Counted from the stretch's first letter, positions 51,797 to 61,778 are shown. The stretch: 64,000 nucleotides of DNA from Streptomyces sp. BA2 (GCF_009769735.1 NZ_WSRO01000002.1:6678501-6742500); one strand, 5' to 3'. Notes: generated from the sequence alone by a model not told the origin. Program-made: numbers and translations.

Positions 51797-52088
51797 CCGC
51801 GTCCCGGCTGACCTCGCCCGCTGCCGGCTCCAGATCGAACTCCCCGTCCCGGGCTCCGAGCACGAAGGCCCGCCACTCCGCCTCGGTGTACCGCAGCACT
51901 GTCTCGGGCTCGATGGACGACCGCATGGCTACGGCGCCGTCCGGCAGGTACGCGATCTCGACCCGCTCCTCGTGTGCCTCGGCGCCCGGTGCGCTGTGCC
52001 ACTCCACGCCGGAGATGTCGAGAGCGTAGAGCTCGTTCTTCTCGCGCTCTTTGCGAGCCTGGACGTCCTCGTGCTGTGCCTCGGCCAT
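51792..52088 (-). CDS. DUF397 domain protein
   Basis: This 98-residue cytosolic protein has a charged N-terminus (MAEAQHEDVQARKEREKNE) followed by a DUF397 domain: VEWHSAP, a V-E-I-A-Y strand, AVAMRSS and the C-terminal YTEAEWRAFVLGARDGEFDLE. DUF397 proteins are very abundant in Streptomyces and usually act with helix-turn-helix regulators in development or signalling; here none is adjacent. ATG 52088 is used because it matches the start of the broken paralogue at 39402. It is convergent with eccD. Confidence 0.8.
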   Translation of the reverse strand: MAEAQHEDVQARKEREKNELYALDISGVEWHSAPGAEAHEERVEIAYLPDGAVAMRSSIEPETVLRYTEAEWRAFVLGARDGEFDLEPAAGEVSRDAG

Positions 52089-52345
52089 GGCGCGACGGCC
52101 CCTTCCACCTGTGCGAACCAACCGTGGGCTCAGAGTACTTGGCAGGCCGGAAGGTACGCAGCGCAATGGCCTCGTCACCTGGGGTTCCGGTCGCAGGTCC
52201 CCCAATCCTGAACGGAGGGTGGCGAAAGCGCGGAGATAAGGTGACGCGCGCATCGCGCGGAACCTGAACCAGTGGGCATTTGCGGTGAGTTCACCCGTAA
52301 CTTCGCGCGAAGCGACGCCCCTTCGAACCAGAAAGGCCCCGCCAC

Positions 52346-53887
52346 GTGAGTCACGGCCCGCCCCATTCCCCCTTTACTCAGTCCGTCCTGAGCGCGGAGA
52401 GGGAGAACAAGAAGCGTCGCGCGAGGGTGCTGGCCGTTCTGCTGGCAGTGGTTCTCTGTGTGGGCAGCGGTGTCGTCTGGGCGGTGACCGACGGCGAGCA
52501 GCCACAGCCGAAGAAGCCGACCGCCGTGCGGCAGGCACCGGACGACATCCGGGACACCGTCGAGGAGTCCCCCCGGAGCCCCGAGGCCGATCTCGCCGTC
52601 GACTACAACGAAAAAGAGTTCAAGAAGAGGTTCGGGCGCGAGACCGTTCACGCGCCCGGCGCGTGGGCGACGGAGAAGAACTTCGTCCGGGGGACCGGCA
52701 GCACGCTCAAGGGCTTCAAGTTCGGCACGTCCAAGGAGGACTGGTCCACCGAGCTGACCGGCCCGATATGCGACACCACCCGCCACGTCACCGCCGACGG
52801 ACGCACGGCTGTCCTCCTCCAGGAGAAGGGTGACAAGCCCAAGCCCAAGGGCAAGGACGAGAAGAGCAAGAAGAAGAGCAAGAAGGACAAGGGGAAGAGA
52901 TCCAAGGACAAGAGCCGCAAAGCCGAGGACCCCGACAAGTTCCTCTGTACCCAGCTGGCCTTCTTCGACTTGAACACCGGCGAGAAGCTCTGGCAGGTGA
53001 AGCTGCCCGACGCCGAGGAAGCGTTCGCGCCGCACGCCAACGTGACCATGACGCGTGGCACGGTCGCCGTGGCCTGGAGCCAGGGCTCGGTCGCGTACGA
53101 CATGAAGCACGGGCGGCAACTGTGGACGAGCGCGGCCTCTGCGGAGTGCCGGGACCTCGGCTTCGCGGGCGGGCGCGACCTCCTTGCCCTCGTCCGGTGC
53201 GGGGACACCGAGGAGCCCCGGTTCAAGGTGCAGAAGGTGCGGCCCCGGACGGCTGAGCCGGAGTGGACCTACAAGGTGGCGCGCGGGGTCGAGCGCGTCT
53301 ACTTGGTCTCGTCCGACCCCGCGGTGCTTGCCGTCTCGACCGCGGGTACCGCCGTGACGGACTTGATCACTCTCGATGACCGAGGCGACTACCGGGCCAC
53401 GATCGACATGCCGGAAGGCCGCTTCGTCGACAATTGCCACAAGCCGCTCTTCGGGACCGTGGAAACGTGTGACGCGATCGCGGTCGGGCGGGACCAGCTG
53501 TTCCTGGCGGCCTCCAAGGGGACGCCCGCGGACAACTGGATCGCCTCGTACGACCTCGGCACCGGGAAGACCGTCAAGAAGTTCGACTCCAAGCCGGACC
53601 GTCCGATGTACCCCTTGCGGGTGAGCGGCGGCAGGCTGCTCGCTTTCCGGCCGAGCGACGACGGTGTCTCACCGGCCGCCGTGGTGAGCCTTGACCCGCG
53701 TACGGGCAAGGAGGCCCCGTATCTGCTCTTCGGCATGCCGGACCGCATCGGGATGGAGAATCCGGAGGAGAACGAGATCATCATCGAGCACGGCCGGGTC
53801 TTCTTCGCCCCCCGGGAGCTGTCCGCGGAGGACAGTGGACCCTGGAAGGGCACGGCCTTCAGCGCGCTGGGAGTCGAAGGCGCATGA
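52346..53887 (+). CDS. Membrane-anchored PQQ-like beta-propeller protein
   Basis: The 513-residue protein has a short cytoplasmic basic segment (ENKKRRARVLAV), one membrane helix (VLAVLLAVVLCVGSGVVWAV, about 28-47) and an extracytoplasmic propeller with PQQ-type repeats (FDLNTGEKLWQVKLP, YDMKHGRQLWT, YDLGTGKTVKKF). A lysine/serine-rich loop (about 161-198) interrupts it. There is a signal anchor but no lipobox. Proteins of this type recur at the ends of Streptomyces ESX loci; a structural or substrate-holding role is an inference. GTG 52346 is taken as start. Confidence 0.75.
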   Translation: MSHGPPHSPFTQSVLSAERENKKRRARVLAVLLAVVLCVGSGVVWAVTDGEQPQPKKPTAVRQAPDDIRDTVEESPRSPEADLAVDYNEKEFKKRFGRETVHAPGAWATEKNFVRGTGSTLKGFKFGTSKEDWSTELTGPICDTTRHVTADGRTAVLLQEKGDKPKPKGKDEKSKKKSKKDKGKRSKDKSRKAEDPDKFLCTQLAFFDLNTGEKLWQVKLPDAEEAFAPHANVTMTRGTVAVAWSQGSVAYDMKHGRQLWTSAASAECRDLGFAGGRDLLALVRCGDTEEPRFKVQKVRPRTAEPEWTYKVARGVERVYLVSSDPAVLAVSTAGTAVTDLITLDDRGDYRATIDMPEGRFVDNCHKPLFGTVETCDAIAVGRDQLFLAASKGTPADNWIASYDLGTGKTVKKFDSKPDRPMYPLRVSGGRLLAFRPSDDGVSPAAVVSLDPRTGKEAPYLLFGMPDRIGMENPEENEIIIEHGRVFFAPRELSAEDSGPWKGTAFSALGVEGA

Positions 53888-53951
53888 AGCGCAGAGCCTG
53901 AAGCAGTGCGGGGCCTGAAGCGGTGCGGGGCCTGAAGCAGCGCAGGCCCCG
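53887..53951. repeat. 17-bp tandem repeat after stop codon
   Basis: Units AAGCAGTGCGGGGCCTG (53901-53917), AAGCGGTGCGGGGCCTG (53918-53934) and AAGCAGCGCAGGCCCCG (53935-53951), preceded by a 14-base partial unit, begin on the last base of the stop codon of the propeller gene. Confidence 0.85.
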
Positions 53952-54221
53952 AAGGGGCGCGGGCTCAGAAGCATAGGGGTGGGGAACGGCGCGGCAGGGG
54001 CCTCAGGGGGACTGGACAGGAGCCCTGTCGGCTGTCCACGACCCGACTGGTACCCTGTGTAACGGCCGTATGTGTACGCGCCCCCGGACCCCCAAGGTCG
54101 ACACCTCGACCAAGGACCTGAGGGCAGCGCCCAGCGGACCTCGCCTTCCGAGTTGTGGAAGCTCCCCTGCGATGTAGACCAGGGGCACTCGGTGGCCACG
54201 AAAAGACTACGAGGAGTAAGC
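53952..54221 (+). promoter_or_regulatory. rpsO upstream region
   Basis: The remaining gap before rpsO is GC-rich. A TACCCT box (54051-54056) is a reasonable -10 element, but no good -35 lies at 17-18 bases. Transcription from it would leave a leader of about 160 bases; S15 is autoregulated through its leader in other bacteria, but I cannot identify a matching structure here. Confidence 0.3.
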
Positions 54222-54509
54222 GTGTCGCTCGACGCCGCTACGAAGAAGCAGATCATGACCGAGTTCGGCCAGAAGGAGGGCGACACCGGCTCCCCCGAGG
54301 TCCAGGTCGCCATGCTCTCGCGCCGCATCTCGGACCTGACCGAGCACCTGAAGACCCACAAGCACGACCACCACTCCCGTCGTGGTCTGCTGATCCTGGT
54401 CGGTCAGCGTCGCCGTCTGCTGCAGTACCTGGCCAAGAAGGACATCAAGCGCTTCCGTGCGCTGGTGGACCGTCTGGGCATCCGTCGCGGTGCGGCGGGC
54501 GCCAAGTAA
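54222..54509 (+). CDS. rpsO: 30S ribosomal protein S15
   Basis: S15 binds the central domain of 16S rRNA. The 95-residue protein has the universal sequence landmarks ([50 protein letters not shown], and [26 protein letters not shown]). GTG 54222 follows GAGGAG (54211-54216) and gives the normal length; upstream in-frame codons lack similarity. Gene pair rpsO-pnp is conserved across bacteria. Confidence 0.97.
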   Translation: MSLDAATKKQIMTEFGQKEGDTGSPEVQVAMLSRRISDLTEHLKTHKHDHHSRRGLLILVGQRRRLLQYLAKKDIKRFRALVDRLGIRRGAAGAK

Positions 54510-54518
54510 GACATCGTG

Positions 54519-54556
54519 AAGGGAGCGGTTCCCACGCAAGAGGGGGCCGCTCCCTT
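54519..54556 (+). terminator. rpsO-pnp intergenic hairpin
   Basis: A 10-bp stem (54519-54528 with 54547-54556) with an 18-base loop and a TTT end lies 9 bases after the rpsO stop. In S. coelicolor the rpsO-pnp intergenic hairpin is cleaved by RNase III (known there), so this may be a processing site as well as an attenuator. Confidence 0.75.
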
Positions 54557-54868
54557 TGCTGTACGTGCGCGTTGTCACCGACGCTTTGTAGTCTGGTGAC
54601 ATAAGCACGTCCCCGCGGGTAGGGATCACCATGGTCCAGCACCCGGGGGACACCCAGCAGGACCTCACGAAGGAGAGGCGCACCAGCCGCCGCCGATCTT
54701 CGGTAGTGGCTTCCGGGCGAAACCCCCGGGAGCTTCGATCGAAGACCGGCCCGCACACACGGCGCGTTTCTCCACACAGTCCCTGTCCACGAAGGACGCA
54801 TGGGGCGCCGCTCCCGGGCCACACGGGCCCAGGGGCGAGAAGACGAAACGTAGACACGTAGGAGAACA
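54557..54868 (+). other. pnp leader region
   Basis: This 312-base stretch between the hairpin and pnp shows a small inverted pair (GTCACC and GGTGAC near 54574-54600) but no gene. It probably contains the pnp promoter and leader; PNPase expression is post-transcriptionally controlled in other bacteria. Confidence 0.5.
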
Positions 54869-57085
54869 GTGGAGAACGAGACCCACTACGCCGAGGCTGT
54901 TATCGACAACGGCACGTTCGGCACCCGCACCATCCGCTTCGAGACGGGCCGCCTGGCCAAGCAGGCCGCAGGCTCCGCCGTCGCGTACCTGGACGACGAC
55001 ACCATGGTGCTGTCGGCCACCTCCGCTTCCAAGCGGCCCAAGGACCAGCTCGACTTCTTCCCCCTCACGGTGGACGTCGAGGAGCGGCAGTACGCCGCCG
55101 GCAAGATCCCCGGATCGTTCTTCCGCCGTGAAGGCCGTCCCTCCGAGGACGCGATCCTGACCTGCCGCCTGATCGACCGCCCGCTGCGTCCTTCTTTCAA
55201 GAAGGGCCTGCGTAACGAGATCCAGATCGTCGAGACGATCATGGCGCTCAACCCCGACCACCTGTACGACGTGGTCGCGATCAACGCCGCCTCCTGCTCC
55301 ACGCAGCTGGCCGGCCTGCCCTTCTCGGGCCCGATCGGCGGCACGCGCGTGGCGCTCATCAAGGGCCAGTGGGTCGCCTTCCCGACGCACACCGAGCTCG
55401 AGGACGCCGTCTTCGACATGGTCGTCGCTGGTCGCGTCCTCGAGGACGGCGACGTCGCGATCATGATGGTCGAGGCCGAGGCCACCGAGAAGACCATCCA
55501 GCTCGTCAAGGACGGCGCGGAGGCCCCCACGGAGGAGGTCGTCGCCGCCGGTCTCGAGGCCGCGAAGCCCTTCATCAAGGCGCTCTGCAAGGCCCAGTCG
55601 GACCTCGCCGCCAAGGCCGCCAAGCCCACCGGCGAGTTCCCGGTCTTCCTGGACTACCAGGACGACGTCCTGGAGGCCCTGACCGCCGCCGTGAAGTCGG
55701 AGCTCTCCCAGGCGCTGACCATCGCCGGCAAGCAGGAGCGCGAGACCGAGCTCGACCGCATCAAGGAGATCGCCTCCGAGAAGCTGCTCCCGCAGTTCGA
55801 GGGCCGCGAGAAGGAGATCTCCGGTGCGTACCGCGCGCTGACCAAGAAGCTGGTCCGCGAGCGCGTCATCAAGGACAAGGTCCGCATCGACGGCCGTGGC
55901 CTCACGGACATCCGTACGCTCGCCGCCGAGGTCGAGGCCATCCCGCGCGTGCACGGCTCGGCGCTGTTCGAGCGTGGCGAGACCCAGATCCTGGGCGTCA
56001 CCACCCTCAACATGCTCCGCATGGAGCAGCAGCTCGACACCCTTTCCCCGGTGACGCGCAAGCGCTACATGCACAACTACAACTTCCCGCCGTACTCGGT
56101 CGGCGAGACCGGCCGCGTCGGTTCGCCGAAGCGCCGCGAGATCGGCCACGGCGCGCTCGCCGAGCGCGCGATCGTGCCCGTGCTCCCGTCGCGCGAGGAC
56201 TTCCCGTACGCGATCCGTCAGGTCTCCGAGGCCCTCGGTTCGAACGGCTCGACGTCCATGGGCTCGGTCTGTGCCTCGACGATGTCGCTGCTGAACGCCG
56301 GTGTGCCGCTGAAGGCCGCCGTCGCCGGTATCGCCATGGGTCTGATCTCCGAGGAGATCGACGGCGACACGCACTACGTCGCCCTCACCGACATCCTCGG
56401 TGCCGAGGACGCGTTCGGTGACATGGACTTCAAGGTCGCCGGTACGAAGCAGTTCGTGACCGCGCTCCAGCTCGACACCAAGCTCGACGGCATCCCCGCC
56501 TCGGTCCTGGCCGCCGCGCTGAAGCAGGCCCGTGACGCGCGTCTGCACATCCTCGACGTGATGAACGAGGCGATCGACGTTCCGGACGAGATGTCCCCGA
56601 ACGCTCCGCGCATCATCACCGTCAAGATCCCGGTGGACAAGATCGGTGAGGTCATCGGCCCGAAGGGCAAGATGATCAACCAGATCCAGGAGGACACCGG
56701 CGCCGACATCACGATCGAGGACGACGGCACCATCTACATCGGTGCCGCTCAGGGCTCGCAGGCCGAGGCCGCCCGCGCCACGATCAACGGCATCGCCAAC
56801 CCGACCATGCCGGAGGTCGGCGAGCGCTACCTGGGCACCGTCGTGAAGACGACGACCTTCGGCGCGTTCGTCTCGCTCATGCCGGGCAAGGACGGTCTGC
56901 TGCACATCTCGCAGATCCGCAAGCTCGCCGGCGGCAAGCGCGTGGAGAACGTCGAGGACGTTGTCGGCGTGGGCCAGAAGGTCCAGGTCGAGATCGCCGA
57001 GATCGACTCCCGCGGCAAGCTCTCCCTCATCCCCGTCATCGAGGGCGAAGAGGGCGACGAAACGAAGGACGACACCGACAAGTGA
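54869..57085 (+). CDS. pnp: Polyribonucleotide nucleotidyltransferase (PNPase)
   Basis: PNPase degrades RNA phosphorolytically and, in Streptomyces, also synthesises RNA 3' tails. The 738-residue protein has two RNase PH-type domains separated by an all-helical linker, with [25 protein letters not shown] and the second-domain GERGE-like F-E-R-G-E-T-Q and [26 protein letters not shown] domain ([17 protein letters not shown], about 587) and an S1 domain (about 652-722) follow. GTG 54869 lies behind GGAG. Its stop overlaps the start of the M16 peptidase (GTGA). Confidence 0.97.
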   Translation: MENETHYAEAVIDNGTFGTRTIRFETGRLAKQAAGSAVAYLDDDTMVLSATSASKRPKDQLDFFPLTVDVEERQYAAGKIPGSFFRREGRPSEDAILTCRLIDRPLRPSFKKGLRNEIQIVETIMALNPDHLYDVVAINAASCSTQLAGLPFSGPIGGTRVALIKGQWVAFPTHTELEDAVFDMVVAGRVLEDGDVAIMMVEAEATEKTIQLVKDGAEAPTEEVVAAGLEAAKPFIKALCKAQSDLAAKAAKPTGEFPVFLDYQDDVLEALTAAVKSELSQALTIAGKQERETELDRIKEIASEKLLPQFEGREKEISGAYRALTKKLVRERVIKDKVRIDGRGLTDIRTLAAEVEAIPRVHGSALFERGETQILGVTTLNMLRMEQQLDTLSPVTRKRYMHNYNFPPYSVGETGRVGSPKRREIGHGALAERAIVPVLPSREDFPYAIRQVSEALGSNGSTSMGSVCASTMSLLNAGVPLKAAVAGIAMGLISEEIDGDTHYVALTDILGAEDAFGDMDFKVAGTKQFVTALQLDTKLDGIPASVLAAALKQARDARLHILDVMNEAIDVPDEMSPNAPRIITVKIPVDKIGEVIGPKGKMINQIQEDTGADITIEDDGTIYIGAAQGSQAEAARATINGIANPTMPEVGERYLGTVVKTTTFGAFVSLMPGKDGLLHISQIRKLAGGKRVENVEDVVGVGQKVQVEIAEIDSRGKLSLIPVIEGEEGDETKDDTDK

Positions 57086-58461
57086 CGTCGCGTAGCACCA
57101 CGACGACGGCCCGCCCCTCTTCGGAGGGGCGGGCCGTCGCCCGTACCCAAACCCTCCTCCAGGGCAAGGACGGCATCGGCACGGTCCGCCGTACGACGCT
57201 GCCGGGCGGCCTCCGCGTCGTCACCGAGACCCTGCCTTCCGTACGCTCGGCGACCTTCGGGATCTGGGCGAACGTCGGATCCCGCGACGAGACGCCGTCC
57301 CTGAACGGCGCCACGCACTACTTGGAACACCTGCTCTTCAAGGGCACCAAGAAGCGCAGCGCCCTCGACATCTCGGCCGCGCTCGACGCGGTCGGCGGCG
57401 AGATGAACGCCTTCACGGCGAAGGAGTACACGTGCTACTACGCACGCGTGCTCGACACCGACCTGCCGCTGGCCATCGACGTCGTCTGCGACATGCTGAC
57501 GGGCTCCCTGATCCTCCAGGAGGACGTCGACGCCGAGCGCGGCGTCATCCTCGAAGAGATCGCGATGACCGAGGACGACCCGGGCGACTGCGTGCACGAC
57601 CTGTTCGCGCACACGATGCTCGGCGACACCCCCCTCGGCCGCCCCGTCCTCGGCACCGAGGAGACGGTCAACGCCCTCACCGCCGAGCGGATCCGCCGCT
57701 TCTACAAGAAGCACTACGACCCGACCCACCTGGTGGTCGCGGCCGCGGGCAACGTCGACCACAACAAGGTCGTACGTCAGGTCCGTGCCGCCTTCGAGAA
57801 GGCCGGCGCCCTCCACCGCACCGACGCGACGCCGGTCATCCCGCGCCAGGGCTCCCGCGCCCTGCGCACGGCGGGCCGCGTCGAGGTCATCAACCGCAAG
57901 ACCGAGCAGGCCCACGTCATCCTCGGCATGCCGGGCCTGGCCCGCACGGACGAGCGCCGCTGGGCCATGGGCGTCCTGAACACCGCCCTCGGCGGCGGCA
58001 TGTCATCGCGCCTCTTCCAGGAGGTCAGGGAGAAGCGCGGCCTGGCCTACAGCGTGTACTCGTACACATCGGGCTTCGCCGACACCGGCCTCTTCGGCGT
58101 GTACGCGGGCTGCCGCCCGAGCCAGGTGCACGACGTACTGAAGATCTGCCGCGACGAGCTCGACCAGGTCGCGCAGAACGGCCTGAGCGACGACGAGATC
58201 GGCCGCGCGATCGGCCAGCTCGCGGGCTCCACCGTGCTCGGCCTCGAGGACACGGGCGCGCTGATGAACCGTATCGGCAAGAGCGAGCTGTGCTGGGGCG
58301 AGCAGATGTCGGTCGACGACATGCTGGCCAAGATCTCGGCGGTCACCCCGGACGAGGTCCGCGAGGTCGCCCGCGAGGTCCTCGGCCACCGTCCGTCGCT
58401 GTCGGCCATCGGCCCGCTCAAGGACAAGCAGGCCGCACGCCTGCACGAAGCGGTCTCCTAA
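57082..58461 (+). CDS. M16 family zinc metallopeptidase
   Basis: This 459-residue cytosolic peptidase of the M16B type has the inverted zinc motif H-Y-L-E-H (79-83) with the downstream Glu in EEIAMTEDD, and the inactive-half R/Y signature near [12 protein letters not shown] and [26 protein letters not shown]. Such peptidases degrade short peptides and may have processing-peptidase-like roles. GTG 57082 overlaps the pnp stop. The first 25 codons are interrupted by a perfect hairpin that looks like a terminator, and no better start lies downstream. It is followed after 40 bases by dapB. Confidence 0.92.
   Translation: MTSRSTTTTARPSSEGRAVARTQTLLQGKDGIGTVRRTTLPGGLRVVTETLPSVRSATFGIWANVGSRDETPSLNGATHYLEHLLFKGTKKRSALDISAALDAVGGEMNAFTAKEYTCYYARVLDTDLPLAIDVVCDMLTGSLILQEDVDAERGVILEEIAMTEDDPGDCVHDLFAHTMLGDTPLGRPVLGTEETVNALTAERIRRFYKKHYDPTHLVVAAAGNVDHNKVVRQVRAAFEKAGALHRTDATPVIPRQGSRALRTAGRVEVINRKTEQAHVILGMPGLARTDERRWAMGVLNTALGGGMSSRLFQEVREKRGLAYSVYSYTSGFADTGLFGVYAGCRPSQVHDVLKICRDELDQVAQNGLSDDEIGRAIGQLAGSTVLGLEDTGALMNRIGKSELCWGEQMSVDDMLAKISAVTPDEVREVAREVLGHRPSLSAIGPLKDKQAARLHEAVS
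57104..57139 (+). terminator. Perfect UUCG hairpin inside the M16 peptidase start
   Basis: A 16-bp perfect stem (57104-57119 with 57124-57139) closed by a TTCG tetraloop lies 19 bases after the pnp stop, but within codons 8-20 of the overlapping M16 peptidase gene. It is an extremely stable RNA structure. It may end most pnp transcripts or stabilise their 3' end. Confidence 0.85.
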
Positions 58462-58489
58462 GCCCTCAGCGGTCTCCTAACTCCCTTAA

Positions 58490-59254
<765 letters not shown>

Positions 59255-59271
59255 CGGACCGGCTGACCCTC

Positions 59272-59724
59272 ATGCGAGCAAAGATCACTTACGCCGTCAC
59301 GGCTGCCGTCCTGGTCGTCTACTTCGTCCTGGTCGGCAGCCGCGGCGTGCTCCTGATAAAGCACGGCACCGCGCTCACCGTCACCTTCGGTGTCGCGGTG
59401 CTCATCCTGCCGTTCATCGGTGTCTGGTTCCTCTGGAAGAACACCCAGTTCGTCCAGCGCGCCAACCGCCTCGCCGCCGAGCTGGAAGCCGAAGGCGGCC
59501 TGCCCGTCGACGAGTTGAAGCGCACCCCCGGCGGTCGCATCGACCGTGACTCGGCCGACGAGGTCTTCGCCAGGCGCAAGGCCGAGACCGAGGACTCGCC
59601 GGACGACTGGCGCTGCTGGTTCCGCCTCGCCGTCGCCTATCACGATGCCCGGGACACCCCGCGCGCGCGAAAGGCGATGCAGCGCGCGATCGCGCTGCAC
59701 GCGGGCAGGCCTGTGAACGCCTGA
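59272..59724 (+). CDS. Small membrane protein with TPR-like end
   Basis: The 150-residue protein has two membrane helices (ITYAVTAAVLVVYFVLVGS and TALTVTFGVAVLILPFIGVWFLW) and a soluble C-terminus with a TPR-like helix pair (WRCWFRLAVAYHDARDTPRARKAMQRAIALHAG). It lies 17 bases after dapB, so it is in the same operon. The family is conserved in Streptomyces without known function. Its stop codon lies inside a palindrome shared with the convergent gene. Confidence 0.75.
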   Translation: MRAKITYAVTAAVLVVYFVLVGSRGVLLIKHGTALTVTFGVAVLILPFIGVWFLWKNTQFVQRANRLAAELEAEGGLPVDELKRTPGGRIDRDSADEVFARRKAETEDSPDDWRCWFRLAVAYHDARDTPRARKAMQRAIALHAGRPVNA

Positions 59725-59740
59725 CGTCTGCGATCAGGCG
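59718..59740. terminator. Hairpin containing both convergent stop codons
   Basis: CGCCTGA (59718-59724) pairs with TCAGGCG (59734-59740) around 9 bases. The TGA stops of both convergent genes are the inner bases of the stems. It is short but perfect; it may act as a bidirectional terminator. Confidence 0.5.
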
Positions 59741-60294
59741 GTGCGCCGGTACTCGTCGGCCCACACCTCGATGGAGTCGGCCGCCCGGTTGAAGGCCTCG
59801 TACCGGGCCAGGAAGTCGGCGTTGCGGTCGGTGAGCAACGGCTGCTGCCCCTCGGCCCGCTGATCCCGCCGTACGAGGACGAGTGCCTGCCCCTGCACCG
59901 TGCGGGGCAGCCCGAGCCACCGCACGGGCTGCTGCGTCGTACGCACCGTCACGACCTGCGCCCACGGCACGGTCTGCGTCGTCAGGAAGGCCACACGACG
60001 CAGGCCGTGCGCGCTCACCCAGGTGCCCATCCGCAGCAGCCGCAGCGCGCTCACGATGACGACCACCGCGAGGCCCGCGCAGACCGCGGCACCCGCGAGT
60101 GAGTCCGCGAACGCGATGACCACGGCGGCGACGAGGACGTACGAGGCGAGCAGGAGAAGCAGCGCTGCCGCCCCCACCCGCCACGGCCCTGGCCGGTAGG
60201 GCCGCCGCCAGTGGTCGCGGTCGTCGAACGGCAGAGCGGCGTCGTCCGCCGACTCGTCAAAGGCGCGGTCCGCCGTCAGGAAGGGCAGGGGCAC
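59734..60294 (-). CDS. PH-domain membrane protein
   Basis: This 186-residue protein has an N-terminal soluble stretch ending in RRPYRPGPWRVGAAA, two adjacent membrane helices (about 40-85: ALLLLLASYVLVAAVVIAFA and GAAVCAGLAVVVIVSAL) and a bacterial PH-like domain (GTWVSAHGLRRVAFLTTQTVPWAQVVTVRTT). GTG 60294 is chosen because GAGGA lies 7 bases upstream on the coding strand; the GTG nine codons earlier has no ribosome site. Function unknown; many actinobacterial proteins of this form exist. Confidence 0.75.
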   Translation of the reverse strand: MPLPFLTADRAFDESADDAALPFDDRDHWRRPYRPGPWRVGAAALLLLLASYVLVAAVVIAFADSLAGAAVCAGLAVVVIVSALRLLRMGTWVSAHGLRRVAFLTTQTVPWAQVVTVRTTQQPVRWLGLPRTVQGQALVLVRRDQRAEGQQPLLTDRNADFLARYEAFNRAADSIEVWADEYRRTA

Positions 60295-60387
60295 GACTGA
60301 ATCCTCACTCAATCCACGCACGGGCTGTGCCCGGTGAGGCTACCGAGCCCTGCTCCGGCCTACCACCCTTGGGGGGCCATGGGGGTG

Positions 60388-60413
60388 CCCCCACGCCTTT
60401 AGGGCAGTGGGGG
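60388..60413 (-). terminator. Hairpin after the small membrane protein gene
   Basis: CCCCCAC (60388-60394) pairs with GTGGGGG (60407-60413), with an inner GCC/GGC pair and a bulge. An adjacent smaller palindrome (60380-60393) overlaps it. It lies directly downstream of the gene ending at 60418 and resembles Streptomyces intergenic repeats. Confidence 0.6.
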
Positions 60414-60417
60414 AGAG

Positions 60418-60657
60418 TCAGCGACCGTCCGAGGCCTCGGACTGCTGATTCTGTGCGGGTGACTGATCGGGAGACAGGGCGGGCATGCCGAACAGCAGGG
60501 AACCCGCGAGTCCGGCGACCACGACCAGGCCGACCAGGGTTCGGCCCACGACCTGAGCGGCCGACGCACGCTCTCGGGGTGGGGGAGTGACGTTGCTGCG
60601 GAACTTGTCGGCTTCGGCGATGAAGGCGAACGGGACGGGCTCGCGCCGACGGAACAT
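60418..60657 (-). CDS. Small single-pass membrane protein, unknown
   Basis: This 79-residue protein has a basic start (MFRRREPVPFAFIAEADKFRSN), a Pro/Arg-rich stretch, one membrane helix (VGRTLVGLVVVAGLAGSLLFG) and a hydrophilic Gln/Ser-rich end (DQSPAQNQQSEASDG). No domain is recognised. It is divergent from thyX, sharing a 190-base spacer. Its size and conserved-looking N-terminus support it as a real gene. Confidence 0.65.
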   Translation of the reverse strand: MFRRREPVPFAFIAEADKFRSNVTPPPRERASAAQVVGRTLVGLVVVAGLAGSLLFGMPALSPDQSPAQNQQSEASDGR

Positions 60658-60847
60658 GGGGTGCGTTTCTCCTCACGCGACTCGAACTTAACTCTGTTGT
60701 CCAGTCAGACGCTCGAAACGGCCAATTGGTGCCCGGTTTCGCCAAATTCGCCGAAGATTGTCGTGGCGAGCCGCCGAACGGCCGATTGTCAGTGCCGGGC
60801 CATAGAGTGGGCGCCGCCCGAGTGATGCACATGGAAGGACCCCGCCA

Positions 60848-61588
60848 GTGAGCGAGACCCCCACCGAAGAGCTCAAGCCCAGCTTCCGCAGCGAGGTCAC
60901 CGTCGAGTTGGTGAAGCACGCCGCGACCGACTCCGACGTCCTGTGGGCCGCCCGTGTCTCCACTGCCGGGGAGCAGTCCCTGGAAGAGCTCCAGAAGGAC
61001 CCCGAGCGCTCCAAGGGCCTGATCAACTACCTGATGCGGGACCGCCACGGCAGCCCCTTCGAGCACAACTCGATGACGTTCTTCATCAGTGCCCCGATCT
61101 TCGTCTTCCGCGAGTTCATGCGGCACCGCGTGGGCTGGTCGTACAACGAAGAGTCGGGCCGCTACAGGGAGCTCCAGCCGACGTTCTACGTCCCGGACGA
61201 GGCCCGCAAGCTGGTCCAGGAAGGCCGCCCCGGGAAGTACGTCTTCGTGGAGGGCACCCAGGCCCAGCAGGAGCTCACGGGCCGCGTCATGGAGGACTCC
61301 TACCGCCAGGCGTACGAGGCCTATCAGGAGATGCTCGCCGCCGGCGTCGCCCGCGAAGTCGCCCGCGCGGTCCTGCCGGTAGGCCTCTTCTCGTCGATGT
61401 ACGCGACGTGCAACGCCCGTTCGCTGATGCACTTCCTCGGCCTGCGTACGCAGCACGAGCTCGCCAAGGTCCCGTCCTTCCCGCAGCGGGAGATCGAGAT
61501 GGTCGGCGAGAAGATGGAGGAGCAGTGGGCCAAGCTCATGCCCCTCACGCACGCCGCGTTCAACGCCAACGGACGTGTGGCTCCGTAA
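60848..61588 (+). CDS. thyX: FAD-dependent thymidylate synthase
   Basis: ThyX makes dTMP from dUMP using methylenetetrahydrofolate and reduced FAD. The 246-residue protein has the defining motif R-H-R-x-x-S-x-N-E-E-S-G-R-Y (92-105) within FREFMRHRVGWSYNEESGRY, with Ser98 at the dUMP site, and a preceding HGSPFEHNSMTFFI segment. GTG 60848 follows AAGGAC; a TAGAGT box (60803-60808) may be its -10. It is followed by dapA, an order also seen in other actinobacteria. Confidence 0.95.
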   Translation: MSETPTEELKPSFRSEVTVELVKHAATDSDVLWAARVSTAGEQSLEELQKDPERSKGLINYLMRDRHGSPFEHNSMTFFISAPIFVFREFMRHRVGWSYNEESGRYRELQPTFYVPDEARKLVQEGRPGKYVFVEGTQAQQELTGRVMEDSYRQAYEAYQEMLAAGVAREVARAVLPVGLFSSMYATCNARSLMHFLGLRTQHELAKVPSFPQREIEMVGEKMEEQWAKLMPLTHAAFNANGRVAP

Positions 61589-61626
61589 GGCACTGATGTA
61601 CGGGTGGGCTGAGTGAGGTGTCCGTA

Positions 61627-61656
61627 TTGCGGCATTTCGAGAAGTTCATCTAGCCT
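61627..61656 (+). promoter_or_regulatory. Candidate dapA promoter
   Basis: TTGCGG (61627-61632) and TAGCCT (61651-61656) are separated by 18 bases. Start of transcription would be near 61663, just before a hairpin, giving a leader of about 116 bases to dapA. Confidence 0.4.
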
Positions 61657-61667
61657 GATCAAACGGA

Positions 61668-61705
61668 CCCGGCACTGCTTGAACCCCCGAGCAGGCAGTG
61701 CCGGG
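61668..61705 (+). terminator. Hairpin between thyX and dapA
   Basis: A perfect 11-bp stem (61668-61678 with 61695-61705) and 16-base loop lie 79 bases after thyX. It may end thyX transcripts; if the promoter at 61627 is used, it is instead at the very 5' end of the dapA leader. A second small G/C palindrome follows at about 61726-61742. Confidence 0.7.
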
Positions 61706-61778
61706 CTCCTCACTTGTCAGGTCCGCACACATCCCCCGAGGGGGGACCACGCGCTGAGCAGCGAGTAGCGTGTTACCC

